Source of the DNA: Prochlorococcus marinus str. MIT 9211
GTDB lineage: Bacteria > Cyanobacteriota > Cyanobacteriia > PCC-6307 > Cyanobiaceae
Assembly: GCF_000018585.1 (NCBI RefSeq)
Contig: NC_009976.1
Coordinates: 1,357,941 to 1,421,940 of the forward strand
DNA: 64,000 bases
Direction of reading: 5' to 3'
Shown: in pieces, positions 8,203 through 16,313 of the stretch
Layout of the letters: each line of letters begins with the position of its first letter
Position numbering within the stretch: position 1 is the stretch's first letter
Made by a program: the position numbers and the translations under genes
Notes under the pieces: model-generated
Told to the model about the DNA's origin: nothing
What the model saw: the letters and a program-made list of their open reading frames with translations, nothing else
Databases searched by the model: none

Positions 8203-9714
8203 TTGCCACAGATTCAACTTCAAGAGAGGGTATTAAATGGTCGTGGCAGAGTTCTTCTTTACGGCTCAGGAACGAGTGCTGGCAAGTGGTATTACAAAGA
8301 AAAAGTAGAAGGACAAAGAAGGTATAAAGAGAAGCAATTATTTGGAGCGAGTTCTTTAGAACAAGCCATTGCAATGGCACCAGAAGCAGCCATTGAGTTA
8401 GCAAAAGAACCAGAGAAGAAACCGAGTTACCGATATGCATCTGATCCTCTAACTCTGATTCAACGAGAAGAGAAAAGAGAACGTCCAAAAATAGATCTAG
8501 AAGTAGCGATGGATCAGTGGCTATCAGAGCAAGAAAAACGTGTCGATGCTGGAGCATTTCAACCAGCGAGCTATAGCCATAAATTCAATTGCTGTCGGCA
8601 CATCAAGCTCTATTTAAAAAAGAAGAAAGTTACCTTTACCACTCAAATCAATCCAACAACATTTGATGATTACCCTGTCTATCGGCTCAAACAAACAGAT
8701 AAAAGAATCGTTATCCATCGAGAGCTTGCAGTCTTAGGTGAATTTATAAAGAGCTATCTGGTTAAACATAAATACATCCCTGCACACCTATGGCTGGATG
8801 GTCAGTTCCTACCAAGAGTGAAAGTTAGAGATACAGATCGAGACGCTAACCCTGCCATTAATCCAGAAGATTGGAGAACCATTATTGACTACATCAGAGA
8901 GGAGTGGAGGCCATTGGCATATGAGAAAGATCAGTTTGGGAGGAGATCAGAGAAGTCCATCTATTTCCGCAACATGTTTTGGCATTGGTTATTAATTGCC
9001 AAGAGCACAGGCATGTCCCCCGAGGAGATCTGCAAGATGAAATGGAAGAGTGTCGAGATTATTGATGTTGGACGAATTAGTAAATCAAAAGCGATAGAAG
9101 AGTACGAACAGATCCTTGATGAGATCAGAGAAGAAGGTAAAGAAGGTGAGATCTATATCGAACCTCCTAACTTAGATATCAATCCATCTGACTGGGTTCT
9201 AAATCACGATGCCTGGGGACGAGAAGAACGACTGATTTCATTTATCACTACTGTTAGAGCCAAGACATCGAGAGTTAGAGAGATTCCTTGCAACCTTGGT
9301 TATGTCTTCAGGAGATGGAAGTACTTTCTAGAGAATGAACTCAAACACAAGGTCAGAGGTGATGACTATGTGTTTGCTCAGATCCACAATGAGATGAAGC
9401 AACCCAACCAAAGAAAGATCCAACAGCATTGGAGATGGGCTGTTGATAAATTGATGGATGAAGGAAAACTCAAAGGTCATAAGTTCTCTGATCGCCCCTA
9501 TACCCTCTACTCATTGCGATCTACTTTCATTGAAAATCACTTAATGAAAGGAACAGATATCTTCTTGTTAGCTCGTATATGTGGCAATAGCGTTAAGACA
9601 ATCATGGACACCTACGAAAGAATAGACATACGTAAGAGAACTAAAGAGATTACTGATATTGAGTATGGAAAGAAGACAAGCAATGCAGCAGTGGTTCAGC
9701 TGTATGCTGACTAA
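8203..9714 (+). CDS. Tyrosine recombinase (phage-type site-specific integrase)
   Basis: 503 residues. The N-terminal ~80 residues (GSGTSAGKWYYKEKVEGQRR...) fit an arm-type DNA-binding domain, followed by a core-binding domain and a C-terminal catalytic domain. Recognisable are box I STGMSPEEICKMKW, a Lys in AKTSRVREIP, box II SLRSTFIENHL and the nucleophile Tyr in GNSVKTIMDTYERI. The normal box I Arg reads Ser (codon TCC) in this copy, and the box II His is Tyr, so activity is uncertain. The start is TTG 8203, as no in-frame ATG precedes it closely. It probably moves or once moved the island units. Motif pairs abut its start. Confidence 0.85.
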   Translation: MPQIQLQERVLNGRGRVLLYGSGTSAGKWYYKEKVEGQRRYKEKQLFGASSLEQAIAMAPEAAIELAKEPEKKPSYRYASDPLTLIQREEKRERPKIDLEVAMDQWLSEQEKRVDAGAFQPASYSHKFNCCRHIKLYLKKKKVTFTTQINPTTFDDYPVYRLKQTDKRIVIHRELAVLGEFIKSYLVKHKYIPAHLWLDGQFLPRVKVRDTDRDANPAINPEDWRTIIDYIREEWRPLAYEKDQFGRRSEKSIYFRNMFWHWLLIAKSTGMSPEEICKMKWKSVEIIDVGRISKSKAIEEYEQILDEIREEGKEGEIYIEPPNLDINPSDWVLNHDAWGREERLISFITTVRAKTSRVREIPCNLGYVFRRWKYFLENELKHKVRGDDYVFAQIHNEMKQPNQRKIQQHWRWAVDKLMDEGKLKGHKFSDRPYTLYSLRSTFIENHLMKGTDIFLLARICGNSVKTIMDTYERIDIRKRTKEITDIEYGKKTSNAAVVQLYAD

Positions 9715-10064
9715 GCCAGTTATAGCAATAGCTTTGACGAGTACGCACGTATAAAGGGAGGAGGGATAAACTCGATCTTTACAACTCTTGCAGCGGAATG
9801 GATCTCACGATCCCTCACGTATACAGGGAGAGAGAAGACAAATATCACTCCAAAGTTTCCTTTACTGATGGTTCGGTGAGCGCAGTGAACAACCATCACG
9901 AAAGTACTGCCTGTATCTCCCAAACGACAAATTCTTAATTCTCAATCTCTAACTATGAAGGTTCAACCCTGATGATCAGTAATGTCCCATGAAAGGACAT
10001 TCCGTATCATCCTTGTTGAAACTGTATGGATAGATAGATAGTTAATTTACAATCTCTATTACCT
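9715..10064. other. Non-coding stretch after the integrase with two small hairpins
   Basis: No convincing gene. TGATGGTT 9866-9873 pairs with AACCATCA 9891-9898, and AATGTCC 9981-9987 pairs with GGACATT 9995-10001; either could end transcription of the integrase. An antisense frame (9720-9923) lacks coding character. An attachment site could lie here, but I see no copy of the EVE-start core. Confidence 0.4.
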
Positions 10065-10202
10065 ATGACTAAAACCAACTTATCTAAAGAAGAACTTCAA
10101 AGACGTAAGGAGTTAAGAGACAGACTTCTGGAAGCAATCGATAGAAGTCAGGATGAAAATAAGACTATTTTTCATCCTTGGAATAGAAAGCTTAATCACT
10201 AA
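10065..10202 (+). CDS. Short charged hypothetical protein (45 aa)
   Basis: ATG 10065 opens MTKTNLSKEELQRRKELRDR..., a strongly charged, helical 45-residue peptide ending at TAA 10202, 5 bp from the converging TPR gene. Clean codon use and a composition typical of small regulators of mobile elements make it plausible, but there is no recognised family. Confidence 0.4.
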   Translation: MTKTNLSKEELQRRKELRDRLLEAIDRSQDENKTIFHPWNRKLNH

Positions 10203-10207
10203 GGTAA

Positions 10208-10663
10208 TTAATATCCTAACCACAGCAGTATTTCATGAGGATCATTAAATCTTTTACAATCCTCTCTCCATTCATTAACACCAGCACCATGATCATTTAA
10301 TAATTTAATTACATTGCTATCACTTAATACATAGCTACCACTCTGCTCATCAAAAGTTGAGTGTTCTAATACTAATAGACAATAAGAACCTTCATCATAG
10401 GTATATCCATTATGAAATAAAATGTTCTCTTCTTTATCATAATTATATCCATTATGAGACCATATACCTAAAGAATTATTGGGATCTAGTTCTATTGCTT
10501 GAGAGTAATCTTCAATAGCTCCTTGTCTATCGCCTAATTTAAACTTAGCTCTTCCTCGCCCGCTCAAAGCCAGAGGATCATTGGGGTTTAGTTCTATTGC
10601 TTCAGAAAAATCTTCAATAGTAAGCTGAATAGGTTTGCTATGTTGAAAATCTTTTTTATTCAT
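10208..10663 (-). CDS. TPR-repeat protein with unknown C-terminal domain
   Basis: 151 residues. One and a half to two tetratricopeptide repeats (AIELNPNDPLALSGRGRAKFKLGDRQGAI... split by normal spacing) occupy residues ~18-65. The C-terminal half (NGYNYDKEENILFHNGYTYD..., then DPHEILLWLGY) resembles no family I know and contains a doubled HNGYxYD motif. The start codon overlaps the stop of the upstream 557-residue TPR gene (TAATG), so the two are translationally coupled and likely act together. Confidence 0.7.
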   Translation of the reverse strand: MNKKDFQHSKPIQLTIEDFSEAIELNPNDPLALSGRGRAKFKLGDRQGAIEDYSQAIELDPNNSLGIWSHNGYNYDKEENILFHNGYTYDEGSYCLLVLEHSTFDEQSGSYVLSDSNVIKLLNDHGAGVNEWREDCKRFNDPHEILLWLGY

Positions 10664-12336
10664 TAGCTATCAATCTCTCGCAGTAGATGTATACACTCAT
10701 CAATGATTCTTCCTACTCTGCTCAACTGAATTTCTTTGAGGAGTATTTTCTCATCAAAGAAGAGTTTTACTGTTTTAGTAGATCTACCATAAGCATCTAG
10801 ATTAGCCTGAGAGTTCATTGTGATAGAAGCTTCCTTATATATGCTTAAAGACCATTCCTTTATATCTTTTTTCGCTATATCTAAATAACTCCTAATTATA
10901 TTTCCTAACTTAGATTCATTTTCTTCTTTCAATCCCTTAAGTTTGTCGGCAAAATATTTTAGTAACTTATTGGTAACACCTATAGCATTTAGATCTAATT
11001 GTCTCTCTATCAACTTAGCTACCTTCCAGTTTATTTTTTCAAGGGGCTTAGGATCTAATTCTTTAACTTCATAATATTCCTTAAATAATACTTCTATAGT
11101 CTTATTATCAGTATTATCTGGATGATCTGGTTCATATAAGTTTTTGGAATCATAAAAATAACTCTTTCTTTGGCCCATATATCTATAATCAGTGTCAATG
11201 AAGACACTTCCAAACCTTATGATTCCGGTAGTCCTATCATAGTTAATATTAAAAGGCTTAGGGAAAATCGCGACTAATTCGTTATCAGAAATATTAACTT
11301 CTCGATGAGAAATACAGCCAATAGAACTTCCTTCTACTTCATAAGAATTTCCATAATTATCTTTATAATCTCCTTCTCCAAATAATGTTTCTATGTTAGA
11401 GAATTTTGATCCTCTATCTCCTGTAGAGATGCCATTTACTTCGAAGCCAATGCCCTCATAACTATGTTCCTCCTCTCGATTAGTTTGATCAGGTGATCTC
11501 CTGAATAAATCGTCAATAATATATATGCCTGCTGGGAATATTTCATTCACTATCTCACTAGATGGGCCTTCTCTATTAGTTTCATCTAGACCAGCAGCAA
11601 GGATTAATTCTCTCATAGATCTATTCTCTTCAACATAGTTAACATCTAAATCAGTATTAAACTCTGCTAAATAACTTAAATTATCTCTATATTTATCCTT
11701 TTCTTCTTGCTGCTTTCTTGTACGTTCTATTTCTTTGAATGCTTTGTTAGCATCGATTTCTTTCTGAAGTCTTTTTGCTTTCAAAAGTATCTCTGAAGTA
11801 GCCTGATCAAAAACGGTTGATAGTTTTTCATAATCTTTAATTGCTAATTTATAATTGCCAATTAAATAGCGCAAATATGCCCTTCTGGATAAAACATCCT
11901 CATTGTTTTTCTTTTTAAGATATTTGGTATAATCTCTAATAGCGTCTTTGTAATTTTGATTCTTATCATGAGCTTCGGCACGATTTAAATAAAATTGTAT
12001 TTCCTTGCTATTTCTCTTTATTGCTTTTGAGTAGTCATTGATAGCTTTTGAATAATCTTTTATTTCTTCATAACAAGAGCCTCTATTATTAAAAGAAAAG
12101 GGATCACGATAATCAAGTTTAATTGCTTCAGAGTAGAGATTAATAGCTTCCTTAAATTCCTTATTCATTTGTTTGCAGAAAGCTAGATTGAATAATGCAA
12201 TATGGTGAGTTGAGTCTTGATTAATTGCTTGAGTTAAATCATTAATGGCCCCCTTTAGGTTGCCTGCTTTTCTTTTCTGTATTCCCGCGTTTACTAAATG
12301 CTCTAGAAGCTCACTTTTTGTTTTTGAAATTGTCAT
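10663..12336 (-). CDS. Large TPR protein with novel C-terminal region
   Basis: 557 residues. About five TPRs fill residues 10-190 (for example AINLYSEAIKLDYRDPFSF, AINDYSKAIKRNSKEIQFY). A Lys/Glu-rich coiled segment follows (~190-215), then ~340 residues without a recognised fold. No signal peptide or membrane span is seen, so a cytoplasmic scaffold or partner-binding role is likely. The gene is AT-rich even for this genome, which fits recent transfer. Together with the 151-residue gene at 10208 it forms a two-gene operon within the integrase cassette. It could be an accessory or defence pair; that is speculation without a recognised effector. Confidence 0.75.
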   Translation of the reverse strand: MTISKTKSELLEHLVNAGIQKRKAGNLKGAINDLTQAINQDSTHHIALFNLAFCKQMNKEFKEAINLYSEAIKLDYRDPFSFNNRGSCYEEIKDYSKAINDYSKAIKRNSKEIQFYLNRAEAHDKNQNYKDAIRDYTKYLKKKNNEDVLSRRAYLRYLIGNYKLAIKDYEKLSTVFDQATSEILLKAKRLQKEIDANKAFKEIERTRKQQEEKDKYRDNLSYLAEFNTDLDVNYVEENRSMRELILAAGLDETNREGPSSEIVNEIFPAGIYIIDDLFRRSPDQTNREEEHSYEGIGFEVNGISTGDRGSKFSNIETLFGEGDYKDNYGNSYEVEGSSIGCISHREVNISDNELVAIFPKPFNINYDRTTGIIRFGSVFIDTDYRYMGQRKSYFYDSKNLYEPDHPDNTDNKTIEVLFKEYYEVKELDPKPLEKINWKVAKLIERQLDLNAIGVTNKLLKYFADKLKGLKEENESKLGNIIRSYLDIAKKDIKEWSLSIYKEASITMNSQANLDAYGRSTKTVKLFFDEKILLKEIQLSRVGRIIDECIHLLREIDS

Positions 12337-12497
12337 TTCTAAATTGTCGGACTGTTTACTTACCCCTTGGACTGGAATAGATCTTCACCTTTATGGGGAG
12401 CGTCTCTCTCTTTTGAAAGCTGGACGGATTTAAAAGATGGCCGATTTTTCTGCTTCGTGCAACCCTGTAATTAGTCCTAGTTGACTGAGTCCAAGAC

Positions 12498-12644
12498 ATG
12501 TCTCAAAAGCCTGAAAACAGCCAAATCAAGCCGTCACAATCAGGCTTCGCGAGCGTATCGTCAGACGCTTTGATGAGCCCAAAGAGTAATACAGGCTACA
12601 AAGCAAAAGTTCAGTGCCAGCAAGGCTTTCCAAGGTTCTACTAG
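12498..12644 (+). CDS. Possible small protein (48 aa) in the gap before the helicase
   Basis: Within the 420-bp gap 12337-12756 the only frame of note starts at ATG 12498 (MSQKPENSQIKPSQSGFASV...) and ends at 12644. It is polar and Ser/Gln-rich with a C-terminal CQQGFPRFY. There is no clear ribosome-binding site. It may be a remnant; nothing else in the gap is recognisable. Confidence 0.25.
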   Translation: MSQKPENSQIKPSQSGFASVSSDALMSPKSNTGYKAKVQCQQGFPRFY

Positions 12645-12756
12645 AAGAAGATAAAGATAATCCAAAGAGTTAACGTGGAATCTAGGCTTAAGTATTTCTT
12701 CCTCTAGCCAGGTCAAAATTTTATGGTTTAGATGACGGTCCAGCCAAAAATATTCA

Positions 12757-13680
12757 ATGGATCAAAAGCAGGAGAAAAGAGAGAAGGAAGAAACTGAACA
12801 ACTCAAGAGCTCAGAACAAACCTCATCAACAGCAGAAATACTAACCTCAGTTTTTGACGAAATAGAAAGTCGTTCTAATGGGACTTCTGTGGCTGGTATC
12901 CCCGTCAATTTCTATGACTTTGATGCAATGACTCAAGGTCTACAACGAGGATCTTTGAATGTTATTGCTGGCAGACCTGCCATGGGCAAAACATCGCTAT
13001 GCCTGAACATCGCAAAAAATGTTGCCCAGATTCACGACTTACCTGTCTGCCTATTTGGCCTTGAAATGAGCAAAGAGTGTTATACGTATCGTCTGCTTTC
13101 AATGGAAGTTGGAATTGAAACAGGAAGGCTTAGAACAGGAAGGCTTCAACAAGACGAATGGTCAATCCTTGGAAAAGGTATTGAAACTATTGGCAAGTTA
13201 CCCATTTTTATTAATGACAAAGCTGCAATCACTGTTGAAGAAATACGTGCCACGTGCGAAAGAATCAAAAAAGAACAAGGAAATGGTGAACTTGGGTTAG
13301 TCGTTATTGATTATGTACAACTTATGGATGGTCAGAGATACATGGAATGTCGAGATGCAGAGCTAGGAAGAATAGTGAGTGATCTTAAAAATATGGCCAC
13401 ACAATTAAATGTTCCACTCCTTCTAATGTCTCAACTTAGTCGTGACATTGAACATAGAGAAAATAAACGTCCCATGCTTTGTGATTTAAGAGAAACACAA
13501 TCACTAGAAAGCGATGCAGATATGGTCGTAATGATTTATCGAGAGGAGTACTACCACCCTGAAACTTGTGATCGAGGCATTACAGAACTCATCACTTGCA
13601 AGCATCGCAATGGTCCCCTCGGTACCGTGAAACTCCTATTTGAACCACAGTTCACAAGGTTTAGGAATTTGGCGGCTTAG
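12757..13680 (+). CDS. DnaB-family helicase ATPase domain (lacks the usual N-terminal domain)
   Basis: 307 residues that match only the RecA-like C-terminal domain of replicative helicase DnaB: Walker A GRPAMGKT at 72-79, the DnaB-like GLEMSKECYTYRLLSME, Walker B LVVIDYVQLM at 181-190, MSQLSRDIEHRENKRPMLCDL and a C-terminal KHRNGPLGTVKLLF. Cellular DnaB is ~450-470 residues with an N-terminal DnaG-interacting domain; here the first ~40 residues are only a charged linker. Stand-alone helicase cores occur in phages and phage satellites. Proximity to an integrase suggests element replication. The next gene starts 4 bp downstream, so they may be cotranscribed. Confidence 0.85.
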   Translation: MDQKQEKREKEETEQLKSSEQTSSTAEILTSVFDEIESRSNGTSVAGIPVNFYDFDAMTQGLQRGSLNVIAGRPAMGKTSLCLNIAKNVAQIHDLPVCLFGLEMSKECYTYRLLSMEVGIETGRLRTGRLQQDEWSILGKGIETIGKLPIFINDKAAITVEEIRATCERIKKEQGNGELGLVVIDYVQLMDGQRYMECRDAELGRIVSDLKNMATQLNVPLLLMSQLSRDIEHRENKRPMLCDLRETQSLESDADMVVMIYREEYYHPETCDRGITELITCKHRNGPLGTVKLLFEPQFTRFRNLAA

Positions 13681-13684
13681 AACA

Positions 13685-14965
13685 ATGGAAATCAATGAAA
13701 ACTCAAGCCGTGAAGATGTTCTTGCTGCTTTGAACTTAAGAAATGACATGCTAATGCGTGTCGATGAGAAGTTCAGAAGTGATCGGGAAGTCGTTCTTGC
13801 AGCTGTTAAAGCATGTGGCAATGCTCTTCAATATGCCTCAGACGAATTGAAAGCCGACCGGGAATTCGTTCTTACAGCTGTCAAAGGAAATGGTTATGCA
13901 CTCCAATATGCCTCTGACAATTTCAAAGCCGATCGAGAAGTTGTTCTTGCCGCTGTTAAGTCACATGTTTGGGCATTTCAATATGCCTCAGACGAATTGA
14001 AAGCCGACCGGGAATTCGTTCTGGAAGCTGTTAAGTCACATGGTAAGGCACTTCAATATGCCTCTGACGAATTAAAAGCGGATCGAGAAGTTGTTCTTGC
14101 TGCTGTTAAACAATCTGGTTATCCACTCCAATATGCCTCTGACGATTTAAAAGCGGATCGGGAAGTCGTTCTTGCAGCTGTTGAAAGATTTGATGATGCT
14201 CTTGAATATGCCTCTGACGATTTAAGAGCTGACCGGGAAGTCGTTCTTACAGCTGTTAGAACAGTTGGTATTGGTGCATGGGGCGGTGCGCTTCGATATG
14301 CCTCTGACGATTTAAAAGCGGATCGGGAAGTCGTTCTTGCAGCTGTTAAGTCATATGGTTGGGCATTTCAATATGCCTCAGACGAATTGAAAGCCGACCG
14401 GGAATTCGTTCTGGAAGCTGTTAAGTCACATGGTTGGGCATTTCAATATGCCTCTGACAATTTCAAAGCCGATCGGGAAGTCGTTCTGGAAGCTGTTAAA
14501 ACCGATGGCGATGCTCTTCAATATGCCTCTGACGATTTCAAAGCTGACCGGGAAGTGGTTCTGGAAGCTGTTAAAACATATAGCTATGCTCTTGAATATG
14601 CCTCTGACGATTTAAAAGCGGATCGGGAAGTCGTTCTTGCAGCTGTTAAAGCATGTGGCAATGCTCTTCAATATGCCTCAGACGAATTGAAAGCCGACCG
14701 GGAAGTCGTTCTTACAGCTGTTAGAACAGTTGGTATTGGTGCATGGGGCGGTGCGCTTCGATATGCCTCTGACGATTTAAAAGCGGATCGGGAAGTCGTT
14801 CTTGCAGCTGTTAAAGCATGTGGCAATGCTCTTGAATATGCCTCTGACAATTTCAAAGCTGACCGGGAAGTCGTTCTGGAAGCTGTTAAGTCACATGGTA
14901 AGGCACTTCAATATGCCTCTGACGAATTAAAAGCGGATCCTGAATTGATAAAAATTTTGAGCTGA
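13685..14965 (+). CDS. DUF4116 repeat protein (about 16 repeats)
   Basis: About 426 residues from ATG 13685, built almost wholly from ~25-residue repeats of the form ALQYASDELKADREVVLAAV, the DUF4116 signature, whose function is unknown. Each repeat probably forms a helix pair, giving an extended solenoid for protein binding. No signal peptide or membrane span. Some repeats carry a longer insert (TVGIGAWGG), and that long version occurs twice with identical DNA. It follows the helicase by 4 bp. An upstream in-frame extension to 13640 overlaps the helicase and was rejected. Confidence 0.85.
   Translation: MEINENSSREDVLAALNLRNDMLMRVDEKFRSDREVVLAAVKACGNALQYASDELKADREFVLTAVKGNGYALQYASDNFKADREVVLAAVKSHVWAFQYASDELKADREFVLEAVKSHGKALQYASDELKADREVVLAAVKQSGYPLQYASDDLKADREVVLAAVERFDDALEYASDDLRADREVVLTAVRTVGIGAWGGALRYASDDLKADREVVLAAVKSYGWAFQYASDELKADREFVLEAVKSHGWAFQYASDNFKADREVVLEAVKTDGDALQYASDDFKADREVVLEAVKTYSYALEYASDDLKADREVVLAAVKACGNALQYASDELKADREVVLTAVRTVGIGAWGGALRYASDDLKADREVVLAAVKACGNALEYASDNFKADREVVLEAVKSHGKALQYASDELKADPELIKILS
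13790..14940 (+). repeat. ~75-bp coding tandem repeats of the DUF4116 gene
   Basis: DNA unit of ~75 bp centred on AATATGCCTCTGACGA and GATCGGGAAGTCGTTCTT. Long stretches are duplicated exactly: a ~69-bp block near 13796 recurs near 14636, and a ~95-bp block near 14251 recurs near 14709. This is recent internal duplication within a reading frame, not a CRISPR array. Confidence 0.85.
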
Positions 14966-14978
14966 CTTTATAAATTAG

Positions 14979-15827
14979 TTATTCAGGAGTAAATACCAAA
15001 GTATTTAAATCTCGATTGTATTTCCACTTGCCTTTAGTTTCTTCTATCTTCTGATCAGGATTAGGTTTATAGGTTTTCAGGAAGGTCTCTATTGCTGCAT
15101 ATCGATCTTCATATCCTGGGTGCGAGCTATCTTCTTTTGTTTCTTCTCCACGACCTTCATGCTTGGCGTAAAAGTCATATGCTGTTAAACATGTATCTTT
15201 AGGCAATCCTAAATTCACAATCATTTTTGTTGCATTGATATCAGCATTGCTTTCTGACTCTCTAGAAATTTTATTCATTAAAAGTTCACGTTTCTTTTCC
15301 TTTAAATTCTTACCTTCTTGACCTTCACGTAAGGAGTCTTTAAAGACATCGTTATTTAAGAAATGACTTAACTCATGGCCGATCAAGCATGAGAAGAAGT
15401 CTTCCTTACCTTCATAAGATTTAAATGTCGACCTACTTACAGTGATTACCCCATGTGACCAGGCATAAGCCTCAATGCCATTAAATAAATATGCCTGACG
15501 AATAGCTTCATTAACGTCTTCTGCTGAGTTACCAAGATAAGGTTTAAAAGGATTGAGTTCAGTATAGAAATTACACTCATCCTTTTTGCATAAATTCAAT
15601 TCCTCGGCATTCCAACGTGTTTTACTGCCAGAAGTGATTGAAAAAGTGATGGTCTGATCTCCTAGGTCATTCTTAGAGGCCAACCTATTCACGGTTGCTT
15701 TCAAGGTCTTGTATTCAGATGGCATCAATAACTGCGAGTTCTGCCAATAGCTATTGGAACCAATGATTAAAAAAGATCCTCCAGCAATAGCAGCTGCATA
15801 TTTCAGCCAGGTTTTAACTGCTCTCAT
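14979..15827 (-). CDS. Membrane-anchored M48-family zinc metalloprotease
   Basis: 282 residues. An N-terminal membrane segment (about 8-28) precedes a soluble domain with the zinc motif HELSH at 151-155 in the context CLIGHELSHFLNND, and a downstream ESNADINAT that supplies the third ligand in M48 enzymes. A late HPGYEDRYAAIETF is typical of M48 and OMA1-like proteins. It probably degrades misfolded envelope proteins or processes a partner. It lies between the two DUF4116 genes on the opposite strand; its left neighbour converges on it with 13 bp between. Assignment to the family is firm, the substrate unknown. Confidence 0.82.
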   Translation of the reverse strand: MRAVKTWLKYAAAIAGGSFLIIGSNSYWQNSQLLMPSEYKTLKATVNRLASKNDLGDQTITFSITSGSKTRWNAEELNLCKKDECNFYTELNPFKPYLGNSAEDVNEAIRQAYLFNGIEAYAWSHGVITVSRSTFKSYEGKEDFFSCLIGHELSHFLNNDVFKDSLREGQEGKNLKEKKRELLMNKISRESESNADINATKMIVNLGLPKDTCLTAYDFYAKHEGRGEETKEDSSHPGYEDRYAAIETFLKTYKPNPDQKIEETKGKWKYNRDLNTLVFTPE

Positions 15828-15939
15828 ATTGATTAGAGTTTGAAGCCAGTTTTGTTCATTTTAGAGCGTCTTTCAAGAGTTGTTCCTAGAAATTCTGGCA
15901 TAAATGCCTGAGCCGCATTAACGACTTGCACAGGGTCTA

Positions 15940-16139
15940 TACACCCCCGTATACGCCTCTGCAAGGTAGCTATATGTATAAAGAATGCTTAGGAAAGGAT
16001 CTCTTTTAGAGGCTCTTGAGACTGGTCCTTGGTGTCGTAGAGAGAAGAAACCTTGAATACTCCCTAACGAAACACGCACCACCTTCCTATCACTCCATGT
16101 CTGAGCATTGTGTGGATAGATTTTGAATATTGTGTGGAT
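15940..16139. repeat. Second repeat family (R2) with inverted motif triplet, copy 1
   Basis: Resembles 22436-22644 over most of its length (shared blocks near 15950, then TTGAATACTC and CCACCTT..CTAT). It ends with minus-strand motifs GTGTGGAT at 16110-16117 and 16132-16139, 22 bp apart, and a 7-of-8 match TTTTGAAT at 16121-16128 in the middle 11-bp slot. A decayed EVE-start core (TACTCCCTAACGAAACACG) lies at about 16056. The rest of the 485-bp gap to 16313 holds no gene. Confidence 0.65.
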
Positions 16140-16313
16140 AGAAAAAATTGCAAAAACTCAGATCTGTTGCCGTCACTAGGTTTCTCAACAGAGGGTTCTT
16201 ATTGGTAACAAAGATGTTTTCTTTCAGTTGAGATCTGTTGGATATTAGTAATAGAAACTTGAAGTGGACCTTTTCTTTTTTATATTAAACAGATATTGAG
16301 TAGATAGCTGATA

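Noticed and set aside
9720-9923. 67-residue minus frame after the integrase
   Set aside because: No ribosome-binding site and no coding bias; the region contains hairpins instead.
13790-14940. CRISPR-like array of ~75-bp repeats
   Set aside because: Repeats are in frame, encode DUF4116 units and have no unique spacers; no cas genes.
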